DNA of 64,000 nucleotides from Methanobrevibacter sp. YE315 (GTDB lineage: Archaea > Methanobacteriota > Methanobacteria > Methanobacteriales > Methanobacteriaceae), in NCBI RefSeq assembly GCF_001548675.1, contig NZ_CP010834.1:500001-564000 (forward strand), read 5' to 3'. The notes beneath the pieces were generated by a model. It saw nothing but the letters and a program-made list of their open reading frames with translations, was not told where the DNA came from and did not search any database. Positions 31,237 through 40,136 of this stretch are shown here, piece after piece. Position numbers and translations under genes: made by a program. Position 1 is the stretch's first letter. Each line of letters opens with the position of its first letter.

Positions 31237-32064
31237 CTATTTTTTAATAATTTCGTAAAGATCTTCTCTTTTATTTTTTAAAAGCGGAAGTTCTTCCCTT
31301 ATTTTTTCTATTTCACTTAAATCTATTTCAGATATAATCAAACTTTCTTTTTCATCGGTTTCAGCTACAATATCTCCCCAGGGGTCTGTTATAATTGAAT
31401 GGCCGAAACTGTGATAACTTGCATCTTCGTTCAATGCTGGTGCAACGCCCACGCAATAAACCTGATTGTCCAATGCTCTGGTTTTAAATAACAACTCCCA
31501 ATGGGCGGGGCCTGTTGTCATATTAAATGCTCCAGGGTAGAACAATATCAATGCACCATTTTCAACCATAATTCTTGCAAGTTCCGGAAAACGAATATCA
31601 TAACAGATTCCAATACCTATTTTTCCAAATTCAGTATAGGCAATTGTGAATTCATTTCCGGCAGTCAAGACGTCGGATTCCTTGAATGTGATTTTATCTT
31701 TAACATCAATATCAAAAAGATGCATTTTCCTGTGTTTTGCAATAATATCTCCTTGTTTGTCAAAAAGGTAACTTGTATTGTATAGGTTTTCACCGTCCTT
31801 TTCAGGAATTGAACCCGCTAAAATATATACGTTATTCTTTTTGGCTAAACGTGATATTTTATCTAAAGTAAAACTGGTATCTTCTTCTTCACCATATTCT
31901 ATGAACTTGTCATTTGAATATGGGCAATTAAACATTTCGGGAAGAACGATAAAATTAGCATTGTCAGAAACACTTTTTTCAATCATTGATGTAGCTTTTT
32001 TGATGTTTTCTTCCTTGTTATCAACTACATTCATTTGACAAAGTGCAATTTTAATTATTGTCAT
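31237..32064 (-). CDS. Carbon-nitrogen hydrolase (nitrilase family)
   Basis: A 275-residue nitrilase-superfamily amidase. The Glu-Lys-Cys triad is visible: Glu43 in VLPEMFN, Lys113 in KHRKMHLFD and Cys154 in GICYDIRFPE. The KMHLFDID segment is typical of the omega-amidase/Nit2 type, which hydrolyses alpha-ketoglutaramate or ketosuccinamate, so repair of dead-end transamination products is a reasonable guess. The gene stands alone and converges with the HEAT gene. Confidence 0.88.
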   Translation of the reverse strand: MTIIKIALCQMNVVDNKEENIKKATSMIEKSVSDNANFIVLPEMFNCPYSNDKFIEYGEEEDTSFTLDKISRLAKKNNVYILAGSIPEKDGENLYNTSYLFDKQGDIIAKHRKMHLFDIDVKDKITFKESDVLTAGNEFTIAYTEFGKIGIGICYDIRFPELARIMVENGALILFYPGAFNMTTGPAHWELLFKTRALDNQVYCVGVAPALNEDASYHSFGHSIITDPWGDIVAETDEKESLIISEIDLSEIEKIREELPLLKNKREDLYEIIKK

Positions 32065-32107
32065 TGTAACACTTTAAAAAATAGAAATAAGTATGATTAA
32101 ATCATAC

Positions 32108-32806
32108 TTAAACAATATCTGCGGAATTAATCATGGTATTAATGTCATCAGAGGTGATTGCATTAATGGATTCACCACTTATCTTAAAGACATATAACTT
32201 ACCATCACTAAACATTGAAACATATCTGGTATAGTTTCCATCAGCATTTTCTAAAATCATATTTGATGAATTTCTTCCGTCTAAAGTGATTGTTTCAACG
32301 AGATTTACGTAATCGCCACTTCCTTGAGCACTGGTAATTCTTTCTTGAGTTATTTCTTTCAAGGATGAATAGTCACTAGTGACATTATAATGTTCTATAG
32401 TAACATTATTCTGATTTTTGAAGAATATAGCTCCAGGATGGCTTTCATCGGTTAAATTAATCTCTTCCCAATTTCCAGGATGTTTAAATATAAAGTCTCC
32501 TGCATTATATTCAACTAAATCGTTAGTCTGGATTGGTGAAGATTCATTATTGGATCCAGTAAGTACAATTCCACAAATTACAATTAAAGTTATAAGCAAT
32601 ATGATTCCAATAATAAGTTTATTCTCTTTTAGAATTTCAAGTGTGCTTTCATCATTTGAGGATTTTTTGATTTTCACTTCTTCTTTTTGGAAAATATCTT
32701 CTCTTTTAGGGGTACTGACTTTTTGTTTTGGGAATTCGTATCCACAATTTCCACATATAGGAGCACCATCATAACTAGGATTTCCACATTCAGGACATTT
32801 CTTCAC
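32108..32806 (-). CDS. Zinc-ribbon membrane protein with PsbP-like domain
   Basis: A 232-residue protein with an N-terminal zinc ribbon (CPECG at 4-8 and CGNCG about residue 18), a charged linker, one membrane segment near 63-83 and a C-terminal external domain. The domain (from ADFIFKHPGNWEEI to the end) resembles PsbP-like folds often seen in Methanobrevibacter surface proteins. The GTG start at 32806 has GGAGG seven bases upstream. Function unknown; the split between cytoplasmic zinc ribbon and outer domain hints at sensing. Confidence 0.65.
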   Translation of the reverse strand: MKKCPECGNPSYDGAPICGNCGYEFPKQKVSTPKREDIFQKEEVKIKKSSNDESTLEILKENKLIIGIILLITLIVICGIVLTGSNNESSPIQTNDLVEYNAGDFIFKHPGNWEEINLTDESHPGAIFFKNQNNVTIEHYNVTSDYSSLKEITQERITSAQGSGDYVNLVETITLDGRNSSNMILENADGNYTRYVSMFSDGKLYVFKISGESINAITSDDINTMINSADIV

Positions 32807-32898
32807 AGCTTAACCTCCCTTCAAATTTACATTTATTATTTGCTATATTTATAATAATGTTTTTATTATTATAAAAATATATTTATACAGGTGGTAGT

Positions 32899-33378
32899 AT
32901 GAGTGATGAGGAAATAATTAAAGTTAATGATATAAATTATGCAATTTATAAAATAGGCAAATGGGAAAACGATTATGAAATCAATCAAATTGGTTTGTCA
33001 AATGAGATTCCTGTTACTAAATCAACTTTAAATCATGTAAAATGGTCTATGGATGAAATTAGAAGTTCAAAATTCGCCCTTTCAGATAAGGAAGTTAACG
33101 GTTTTATAGCCATCTCATTTCATTTGAATCCAAAAATCCAGGAAATGGATGTGGATGATGTAATTGAGCTTGAAGAAAAGGAATATAATAATATCCTGGC
33201 GGAATTGAATAATTTGGAGTTATTGGATGAAGATGACTCAATTCCTTTAAATGGTGAGGATTATCTCATTTATAAATTAGAAAAGGACTGCCATGTAACT
33301 AAATCAACTCCTGCCAATGAATTTACACGCCAGTTCCATAATGATGAATTGAAAAAAATAGAAGATGCATTGAATTAG
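32899..33378 (+). CDS. Unknown protein with an internal duplicated motif
   Basis: A 159-residue acidic protein I do not recognise. It contains two related segments: NYAIYK (13-18) followed by VTKST (39-43), and DYLIYK (121-126) followed by VTKST (133-137). The spacing between the two motifs is shorter in the second copy. GGTGG lies upstream of the ATG. The last bases overlap the end of the convergent nucS gene by four. Confidence 0.55.
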   Translation: MSDEEIIKVNDINYAIYKIGKWENDYEINQIGLSNEIPVTKSTLNHVKWSMDEIRSSKFALSDKEVNGFIAISFHLNPKIQEMDVDDVIELEEKEYNNILAELNNLELLDEDDSIPLNGEDYLIYKLEKDCHVTKSTPANEFTRQFHNDELKKIEDALN

Positions 33379-34157
33379 AATGCATCCAGTGTTACTTTTT
33401 TATCCCTTTTCAGTTCTCGAGGAGGTTCAATTGATACAAATTCAATGCCTTCTTCCTCAATTAATTCCAAAGCGTCATCCATGATGGATGGTGCAACAAG
33501 CAGACCACGTATTTTCTTTTTTTGAGCTTTGCATTCTTTTAAGTAGTCATTGTCAGTATTTTCCAAATCCTGAAGATATCTTCTAAGTTGTTTGACTGCC
33601 GCAACTCCAGCTTTACGCGCTTTCAACTCAAGAACCATCAGGTTATTGTCACTGTCCTTTCCCAAAATGTCTATAAAACCATGCTCCACACTATATTCGC
33701 GGGTGGTGGGGGTGAAACCTTCTTCAATCAAATGAGGTTTTTCCATTATCATGTCGCTCATGTCTTTTTCATATCCGGCCTGTTCAAGCTCTTCAAAGTC
33801 CTCGATATTTGCATAGCTGATGAATTGAATTTGTCGGATTTCCGCGGTTAGCAACTCCTTAGGTGTTCGCCTGTGGCTTTCCAAAAATAGGTTTTCATTT
33901 TTAATATAGCTTCTAGTTCTTGATTTGGGTGGTTGCCAGTTTACAGGTTCCACTTTCTTTTCCTGATGTATTAAAAAGGCTCCATCCGGTTTTATCATAA
34001 TTATGCGTTCTCCCCAATTGAGTTCGCTTAATGCCCGTCCTTCATAGTTTACTTTACAGCATGCAAAAATTATTATTGTTGCTTTTTTACGCAGTGCATC
34101 TTGGACTAGTTCATAAGCATCTTCACAATTAGGTTTTTCTAAAATTTTATATTTCAT
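33375..34157 (-). CDS. nucS: Endonuclease NucS/EndoMS
   Basis: A 260-residue NucS. The C-terminal nuclease domain has the catalytic set in HGFIDILGKDSD and LELKARK (Asp, Glu and Lys of the D-ExK motif). The N-terminal half is the beta-sandwich dimer domain with WGERIIMIKPDG. EndoMS proteins cut both strands at G-T, G-G and T-T mismatches, giving archaea without MutS1/MutL a mismatch-correction route. The extreme C-terminus VTLDAF resembles a PCNA-binding tail. ATG at 34157 is preferred over an adjacent GTG. Confidence 0.92.
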   Translation of the reverse strand: MKYKILEKPNCEDAYELVQDALRKKATIIIFACCKVNYEGRALSELNWGERIIMIKPDGAFLIHQEKKVEPVNWQPPKSRTRSYIKNENLFLESHRRTPKELLTAEIRQIQFISYANIEDFEELEQAGYEKDMSDMIMEKPHLIEEGFTPTTREYSVEHGFIDILGKDSDNNLMVLELKARKAGVAAVKQLRRYLQDLENTDNDYLKECKAQKKKIRGLLVAPSIMDDALELIEEEGIEFVSIEPPRELKRDKKVTLDAF

Positions 34158-34285
34158 CACAATAACATTGTTGAGTTTAATTTAAATATTTTGTTTTTTA
34201 AAATTTCTATTAGATTGGAATTTCGTTTGGGGGAATTAAAATTTACGATGAAGAATACCTTGAAAGTAAGAAAGAGTTTTATACT

Positions 34286-35230
34286 ATGGAGTCATTTGAA
34301 TTTGAAAATGGAAAGGTGTTAAATGATGTCACTGTTGAATATATGACATTTGGAACTCCAAAATATGATGAACAGGGCAAACTGAAAAACGTAATTGTTT
34401 ATAATCATGGTTCTCTAGGAAATTATGCGTCGATGAAGAAAATTTTTCCGGTAGCTTTTAAAGGCGGTCCTTTTGATGAAGAAAAATTCTTTTTCATTTC
34501 TATTTCAGCATTAGGTTCTCCAGGTTCATGTTCCCCATCAACAACAGATTTAAAAAACAAGTTCCCCAAATATTCTGTTCGCGATATTGTCAATTTTCAA
34601 AAGCAATTCTTAAAGGAAAAATTCAATATTTCCCATATCTTGGGCATCATCGGCAATTCAATGGGTGGTTTTGTAGCTTTGACACAAGCTATTGAATATC
34701 CTGATTTTTCTGATTTTGTCATTTGCGGTTTAAGTACTTATAAGGTTGCCGGACATGATTATATCCTTTCCAAATTTGTAAATGAAATAATCGAGTCAGA
34801 TCCGGATTATGCAAAAGGTGAATTGACTTATTCATTGATCAGGACATTGAGGATGGCTTGCTTGGCTGAGTTTAATTTCGGACTTTCAAAAAAGGCTTTA
34901 AGGGAAATGTCAAATGTTGAACTGTCAAGCGAATTTGAAAACTTTGGAAATGAATCCATTGAAGTGGATATCTATGATTTGAAGTATTGCAATGAGTGTT
35001 GTATGAATTATGATGTTGAAAGTGATTTGAATAGAATAAAAACCAAAGTTTTAATCATTGCATGCAATCAGGATCCGCATTTTCCTCCGGAATTTGATGC
35101 GATTCCTATGTCTGAATTGATTGAAAATTCTGAATTGATTGTAAGAGATTCTGATTTGGGACATTTGTTTTTCAGTGATTTGGAAAGCATCTGTTATGAA
35201 CTTAAAGAATTCATGGACGGATTTTCATGA
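34286..35230 (+). CDS. Alpha/beta hydrolase, MetX (homoserine O-acetyltransferase)-like
   Basis: A 314-residue alpha/beta hydrolase with the MetX-type plan. The nucleophile elbow is GNSMGG with Ser125; Asp263 in NQDPHFPPE and His293 in LGHLFF complete the triad. The SCSPSTTDLKNKFP segment matches the loop that shapes the MetX tunnel. It could be an acyltransferase or an esterase; no met genes lie nearby. The frame is open 24 codons upstream without ATG, GTG or TTG, and that stretch (IYDEEYLESKKEFYTM) reads like real protein, so the true N-terminus is uncertain. It overlaps the next gene by four bases. Confidence 0.78.
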   Translation: MESFEFENGKVLNDVTVEYMTFGTPKYDEQGKLKNVIVYNHGSLGNYASMKKIFPVAFKGGPFDEEKFFFISISALGSPGSCSPSTTDLKNKFPKYSVRDIVNFQKQFLKEKFNISHILGIIGNSMGGFVALTQAIEYPDFSDFVICGLSTYKVAGHDYILSKFVNEIIESDPDYAKGELTYSLIRTLRMACLAEFNFGLSKKALREMSNVELSSEFENFGNESIEVDIYDLKYCNECCMNYDVESDLNRIKTKVLIIACNQDPHFPPEFDAIPMSELIENSELIVRDSDLGHLFFSDLESICYELKEFMDGFS

Positions 35231-35502
35231 TTGTTAATATAGTGGATTATGGTAAAGTTGACGAGAAATATTTTGTAACTTATGATGTTTTAGGATTAAA
35301 CCCCGATCAGGTCAATTTTTTGGATAGTGAACTTGAAGAGGAAACTTCAATTGAAGGGGAAAATTTGAAAATCACAATGTATTTTAATAGGGAATTGTAT
35401 CCGTTTCAAAGTGATATTGCAAAATTTAGATTGCAGGATTTCATTTCCCGTGAGGAAATAGAAATGAATGTTTTTCTATCTAGTTTTTTAGAGGAAATGT
35501 AA
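35227..35502 (+). CDS. Small unknown protein coupled to the MetX-like hydrolase
   Basis: A 91-residue protein with mixed alpha-beta character and no recognisable motif. The ATG overlaps the stop codon of the hydrolase (ATGA), so it is translated by reinitiation and probably works with it. It is acidic, without signal peptide or membrane segment. Confidence 0.6.
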   Translation: MIVNIVDYGKVDEKYFVTYDVLGLNPDQVNFLDSELEEETSIEGENLKITMYFNRELYPFQSDIAKFRLQDFISREEIEMNVFLSSFLEEM

Positions 35503-35628
35503 TTCATTTATTTTTTTTTAAATTTTTTAATTTTTATTCAATTTCGAATATTTTATATAATTTTAATTATACAATTATTAATTGGTTGTGGTATTATAAA
35601 TTTTAATATTAATCACGGGAATTACGTA

Positions 35629-36579
35629 ATGGAATCCTTTGAATTTGAATCAGGTGATGTTCTTGAAAATGTTGATGTGGAGTATAGAACAAAGGGGATT
35701 CCTAGATTTGATGATGAGGGCAATATTACAAATGCAATTATTTTTTGCCCAACTCTTAAAGGAGGGCATTCTGTTTTAGCTAAATTTCAGGAGTATTTAA
35801 AAAGGCATGGTAATTTTGATGATGATGAATACTTTTTCATAACAGTTATCTCACTTGGGGTTCCGGATTCATGTTCACCGTCAAGCACTGGTTTGAAAAA
35901 TAATTTTCCAAAGTATACATTCTTAGATTGTGTTAATTTTAAAAAACAGTTCTTAAAGGAAAAATTCAATATTACAAACATTTTCGGTTTATTGGGTGAA
36001 GGAAGCGGTGGATTCGAAATTTTCACATGGGCGTGCGAATATCCCGACGATATGGAATGGATTATAGTTTTAAACTCATCATTTAAAACTAGTGGTTATT
36101 TTTATATTTTTGTTAAATGGGTTAAATCATTAATAGAATCCTCTGATGATTTTAATTCAGGAGGGTATGATGTATCATTATCCAATTTAGTTGTTTCCAT
36201 TAATATTCTATTGTTTTCAGGGTATTTGTCAAGAAATATTATTTCCAATGCATCAGTTGATGAGCTTGATGTTTTGATTGATGATTTTGTTGACGAAGGA
36301 TTATACACGGATATTTATGATTTTAATTCGCATAATGACTGCATTGCAGAATATGATGTTGAAGATAAGTTATCCAATATTAAAGCAAAATCATTATTTA
36401 TTGGAGCGCATAATTATTTATTTGTTGATGTAGATAAGGATATGCTTCCTTTGAAGGATTTGGTTGATAATTCTGAAGTAGTTTCCATATATCCTAATCA
36501 AAACCATTATTATGAAGAAGAAGATTATTTTGATGGGGTTAATGCAATAATCTCATTTTTAAATGAATTTAAAAAATAA
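35629..36579 (+). CDS. Inactive-looking paralog of the MetX-like hydrolase
   Basis: A 316-residue protein that aligns without gaps over its first 160 residues with the hydrolase one gene upstream (shared MESFEFE, SCSPS and KKQFLKEKFNI type segments). The nucleophile elbow GNSMGG has become GEGSGG, putting Gly125 where Ser should be, and the catalytic Asp position is Tyr263; His293 is kept. The reading frame is intact at full length. It is therefore probably a non-catalytic relative that binds a ligand or regulates its paralog, or it uses a different chemistry. Confidence 0.7.
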   Translation: MESFEFESGDVLENVDVEYRTKGIPRFDDEGNITNAIIFCPTLKGGHSVLAKFQEYLKRHGNFDDDEYFFITVISLGVPDSCSPSSTGLKNNFPKYTFLDCVNFKKQFLKEKFNITNIFGLLGEGSGGFEIFTWACEYPDDMEWIIVLNSSFKTSGYFYIFVKWVKSLIESSDDFNSGGYDVSLSNLVVSINILLFSGYLSRNIISNASVDELDVLIDDFVDEGLYTDIYDFNSHNDCIAEYDVEDKLSNIKAKSLFIGAHNYLFVDVDKDMLPLKDLVDNSEVVSIYPNQNHYYEEEDYFDGVNAIISFLNEFKK

Positions 36580-36606
36580 AAAAAGTTATGCTAGTCTGGG
36601 ACTAGC
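36571..36606 (-). terminator. Hairpin terminator after nadA
   Basis: GCTAGTC (36590-36596) and GACTAGC (36600-36606) form a perfect 7-bp stem with a three-base loop that includes part of the nadA stop codon. On the minus strand it is followed by ATAAC and a long run of T. It would end the nadA transcript. Confidence 0.6.
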
Positions 36607-37523
36607 TATTTTGATGCATTTAGCATATGCTCCACTGCTTTTCTAGATTTGTCCGCTACTTCTTTAGGTAAAGTAACTTCCGGAGCCTCATTTATAAGGG
36701 AATCCCTTATTTTTTCCAAGGTGTGGAGTTTCATGGTTTTACAGATTGCTCCTTCAAGTAAAGGATATAACTTTTTACCCGGAACTTCTGAGTTGATTCT
36801 TGTAATCATGTCAATTTCAGTTCCGATTACGAACTCTTCCTTATCGCTTTCAGCGATATGCCTTAGCATTCCGCCGGTTGACATTACAACATCACATGCC
36901 TTTTGGACTTTCATGTCACATTCTGGGTGGCAGATTATTTCAGCATTAGGGTATTGTTCTCTTTTAAGTTCGACATCCTCTACATGGAATAATCTGTGAA
37001 CATAACAGTGCCCGTCGCTAGGAACATGGATGATTTCTTTATCAAGCTTGTCAGCTACATGGTTTCCCAAGTTTTTGTCAGGTCCGAACAATATTTTATC
37101 ATGAGGCAAGCTTTCAGCAACTTTAACCGCATTGGCTGAAGTGCATAAAGTGTCTGCATGTTGTTTAGCTTCAGCAATACTATTAACATAAAGAATCACG
37201 CCAGCATCAGGATGTTCCTCTTTAGCTTTCAATAACACGTCTTCAGGTAACATATGGGCCATTGGACATTCCGCTTCTAAAGTAGGTATCACAATTTTTT
37301 TATCAGGATTTAATATAAATGCGGTTTCAGCCATAAAGTCCACACCACAAAATACAACTAAATCCTTGTCATCGATTTCAGAAGCTTTTATGCATAATTC
37401 CAAGGAATCCCCGAGGAAATCTGCAATTTCCTGAACTTCTTTTGGCTGGTAATTGTGTGCAAGTATTATTGCGTTTTTTTCATCTTTCAGTTTTAGTATT
37501 TCTTCTTGAATGGTTTTGGTCAT
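36606..37523 (-). CDS. nadA: Quinolinate synthase NadA
   Basis: A 305-residue quinolinate synthase, which condenses iminoaspartate with dihydroxyacetone phosphate for NAD synthesis. The substrate motif AHNYQ lies at 22-26. The three [4Fe-4S] cysteines fall in VVFCGVDFM (C59), in the HPECD region and near the C-terminal GAICKTM. Start ATG 37523 is chosen because GGTGA lies just upstream; the first 44 bases of the gene overlap the end of the mechanosensitive channel gene. nadC lies 1.7 kb away on the other strand. Confidence 0.93.
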   Translation of the reverse strand: MTKTIQEEILKLKDEKNAIILAHNYQPKEVQEIADFLGDSLELCIKASEIDDKDLVVFCGVDFMAETAFILNPDKKIVIPTLEAECPMAHMLPEDVLLKAKEEHPDAGVILYVNSIAEAKQHADTLCTSANAVKVAESLPHDKILFGPDKNLGNHVADKLDKEIIHVPSDGHCYVHRLFHVEDVELKREQYPNAEIICHPECDMKVQKACDVVMSTGGMLRHIAESDKEEFVIGTEIDMITRINSEVPGKKLYPLLEGAICKTMKLHTLEKIRDSLINEAPEVTLPKEVADKSRKAVEHMLNASK

Positions 37524-38298
37524 CTTTTTCACCCATATAAATATATTTTCTAATCTCGTTAGCGATTACTACTGCATATTTGTCTCTATCGGCAATTATT
37601 AATCTGCGTCTGTCTTCACCATCATAATCTTTTACCCAAAAGGATACTTTAACTTTGATTTGTATAAAGCTAGCTTCCTTTGCATAAACATAAGGTCTTG
37701 GATTTTTAGACAGTTCGTCATAACTTTCAATTCTCTTAATAATATACTCTCTAAATTCCACAGCATCAACATTTAAAGGCAATCCGACTATAAGGTCAAC
37801 ACGACGTAGTTCATCGGATCTAAATTCAAGATACCCCGCATTTGTTAATATGGAGTTTGGAATATGAGCCTTAATGCCCAAAGTATCAATTATAGTTGTT
37901 GTTCTAATGGAAATTTTTTCAACAGTTCCTTTCTTGCCATCAGTTTCAATGGTGTCTCCAACTTTAATGCTTTTGCCAAGTATTAATATGATTCCTGAAA
38001 ATAAATTGGAAATAATGTCTTTTGCTGCAAAACTCACTGCAATACCTACAATACCTAAACTCAACAATGTTCCTGGAAGGTTTATTCCAAAGAACTGTAG
38101 AATTATCATTAATGAAAGGAAATAGATGGCGCAGGTTATAATGTCTTTCAGGAGGTATGCTACAGTCATGTCATTTTCATAGGTTTTCCTTCTTTTCATT
38201 AAATCTGTGAAAAGTTTTGTTGTGATTTTAGTTCCAATAATGATAATCAATATGTAAACTAAAACCATTGGATCGTTTTTGAGTAGTGGGATGTTCAT
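37480..38298 (-). CDS. MscS-family mechanosensitive ion channel
   Basis: A 272-residue small-conductance mechanosensitive channel. Three membrane segments fill the first 115 residues and the pore-lining helix is the AVSFAAKDIISNLFSGI segment. The beta domain that follows (GDTIETDGKKGTVEKI) is typical MscS. It opens on membrane stretch to release solutes. The ATG at 38298 follows the RNase Z stop by four bases; a TTG 18 bases upstream would overlap rnz. Middle gene of a rnz-mscS-nadA operon. Confidence 0.87.
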   Translation of the reverse strand: MNIPLLKNDPMVLVYILIIIIGTKITTKLFTDLMKRRKTYENDMTVAYLLKDIITCAIYFLSLMIILQFFGINLPGTLLSLGIVGIAVSFAAKDIISNLFSGIILILGKSIKVGDTIETDGKKGTVEKISIRTTTIIDTLGIKAHIPNSILTNAGYLEFRSDELRRVDLIVGLPLNVDAVEFREYIIKRIESYDELSKNPRPYVYAKEASFIQIKVKVSFWVKDYDGEDRRRLIIADRDKYAVVIANEIRKYIYMGEKDDQNHSRRNTKTER

Positions 38299-38302
38299 AG
38301 TA

Positions 38303-39205
38303 TCATTTAAGTTCAATTTCCATTAAATCGTAAGCAATTTTTGTATTTTCAAAAATTTCTTGTGCTTCATTCAATATAATCTTAGATAATTCTCCATTAT
38401 ACCGTGTGCTAATGTGGGTTAATATTAATTCTTTGCAATTTGCTTGCTTTGCAACATATGCTGCGTCTGCGGCTGTTGAATGCCCATGCTCTTCTGCATT
38501 CTCTTCATCCTGCCTGGTGAATGTTGATTCATGGATTAGAAGTGTACTGTCTTTTGCAAGGTCAATCATTTCCTCACAAGGTTTGGTGTCTCCGGAATAA
38601 GTGATTTTAATTCCTTTTCTAGGTTTTCCCAGGACCTGCTCGGGTTTGATGATCTTGCCGTCAATTTCAACTTCTTCCCCATTGTGCAATTTACCGAAAA
38701 GCGGACCTACCGGAACTCCCAACTCAATGGCTTTTTCTCTCAAAAACCTTGGTTTTTTCTTTTCTTCAATTGAATATGCAAGAGCGGGGACATTATGTCT
38801 GACGGATTGGCATTTGATAATGTATTCCTCCGTTTCTTCAATGATTCCAGGCTCTATTTCAATAAATTCTAGAGGGTATTCATATTTGCAATATCCAAAG
38901 TCGAATATTGCATTTCTAACTTTATCCAATCCTTTAGGACCATATATTGTTAATTTTTTTTCCCGGCCATGCAGTCCCAAGGATTGCATGAGTCCCGGAA
39001 GACCTAAAATATGATCCCCATGATAATGAGTGATAAATATCTTAGAAATTTTCATAGGACTTACTTTTGTGTGAAGCATTTGTCTTTGAGTTCCTTCTCC
39101 ACAATCAAATAGCATCACATCTCCAAATGCTTTAACAGCAATTGAAACGTGATTTCTCTCTTTCGAGTGAACGGCTGAAGAAGTTCCTAAAAATATTATT
39201 TCCAT
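38303..39205 (-). CDS. rnz: Ribonuclease Z
   Basis: A 300-residue tRNase Z that trims the 3' trailer of tRNA precursors. The metallo-beta-lactamase signature THYHGDH holds H60, H62, D64 and H65. The flexible arm region near 150-190 includes GPLFGKL as in short-form archaeal and bacterial enzymes. First gene of the rnz-mscS-nadA operon; divergent from nadC across 68 bases. Confidence 0.92.
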   Translation of the reverse strand: MEIIFLGTSSAVHSKERNHVSIAVKAFGDVMLFDCGEGTQRQMLHTKVSPMKISKIFITHYHGDHILGLPGLMQSLGLHGREKKLTIYGPKGLDKVRNAIFDFGYCKYEYPLEFIEIEPGIIEETEEYIIKCQSVRHNVPALAYSIEEKKKPRFLREKAIELGVPVGPLFGKLHNGEEVEIDGKIIKPEQVLGKPRKGIKITYSGDTKPCEEMIDLAKDSTLLIHESTFTRQDEENAEEHGHSTAADAAYVAKQANCKELILTHISTRYNGELSKIILNEAQEIFENTKIAYDLMEIELK

Positions 39206-39263
39206 ATAATCACTTGTATTTTATATTATAAGTTATATATTTAAATATATTATTAAATTGTTC

Positions 39264-39276
39264 AGGTGATTTTTTG
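39264..39276 (+). promoter_or_regulatory. Ribosome site that sets a TTG start for nadC
   Basis: AGGTGA (39264-39269) sits four bases before TTG (39274-39276). No in-frame ATG lies nearby until an internal Met eight codons on. Spacing makes TTG the likely start. Confidence 0.6.
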
Positions 39277-40098
39277 GATAGAATAATAGAATATATGCTT
39301 GAAGAAGATAAAGGATTTGGAGATATTACTTCCGATGCTGTTGTAGAAAAAGGCATGGAAGTTAATGCATATATTATTTCAAAAGATGAAGGTATTTTAG
39401 CTGGAATGAATATTATTAAAGAGTTATTTGAGGAACATGGAGTTAAAGTCACATTCTGGTTAAGTGACGGAAGTGAAATTTCAAAAGATGATTTGTTAAT
39501 GTCTGTTAAAGGAGATGCCCGGACAATTCTGCTTCTTGAAAGGACTGCACTTAATTTATCCATGAGAATGAGCGGGGTGGCCAGTGCAGCTAATTATTAT
39601 GTAAATTTAGTTAAGGATTATGATGTAAGAATTGCTGGAACTCGCAAAACTTCGCCAGCAATAGCTAAATTTGATAAGTATGCTTTAAAAGTTGGCGGTG
39701 CGGATACACATCGCTTTAGTTTAGATGACATGGTTTTAATTAAGGACAACCATATTGCCCTGTGCGATTCTCCATTGGATGCGCTTTTAAAAGCAAAGGA
39801 AACCACCAGTTTTTCTAAAAAAATAGAAATCGAAGTTGAAACTCTTGAAGATGCCATTGAATGTGTGAAAAACAGGGCGGATATTGTCATGCTCGATAAT
39901 ATGGATGGTGCTGAAGTTAAAGAGGTTATTGATGAGCTTGAAAAACTTAATATTCGTCAGAATTCCTTGATTGAGGTGTCTGGAGGAATCACTGAAGATA
40001 ATATCCTTGACTATGTTGAATATGGTGTGGATATTATTTCAATAGGTGCTTTAACCCATTCATCAAGAAGTTTAAATTTTAGTCTTAAAATGGAGTAG
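39274..40098 (+). CDS. nadC: Nicotinate-nucleotide pyrophosphorylase (carboxylating) NadC
   Basis: A 274-residue quinolinate phosphoribosyltransferase, the step after NadA. The start DRIIEYMLEEDKGFGDIT is the family pattern, with RKTSPAIAKFDKYA and HRFSLDDMVLIKDNH forming the substrate site. The TTG start has a good ribosome site. NadA lies in the divergent operon; NadB is absent from the window, and methanogens commonly use an aspartate dehydrogenase for that step. Confidence 0.93.
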   Translation: MDRIIEYMLEEDKGFGDITSDAVVEKGMEVNAYIISKDEGILAGMNIIKELFEEHGVKVTFWLSDGSEISKDDLLMSVKGDARTILLLERTALNLSMRMSGVASAANYYVNLVKDYDVRIAGTRKTSPAIAKFDKYALKVGGADTHRFSLDDMVLIKDNHIALCDSPLDALLKAKETTSFSKKIEIEVETLEDAIECVKNRADIVMLDNMDGAEVKEVIDELEKLNIRQNSLIEVSGGITEDNILDYVEYGVDIISIGALTHSSRSLNFSLKME

Positions 40099-40136
40099 GC
40101 TCATATTCCTAAAGATAATTTTTGCTTTTAAGTCTA

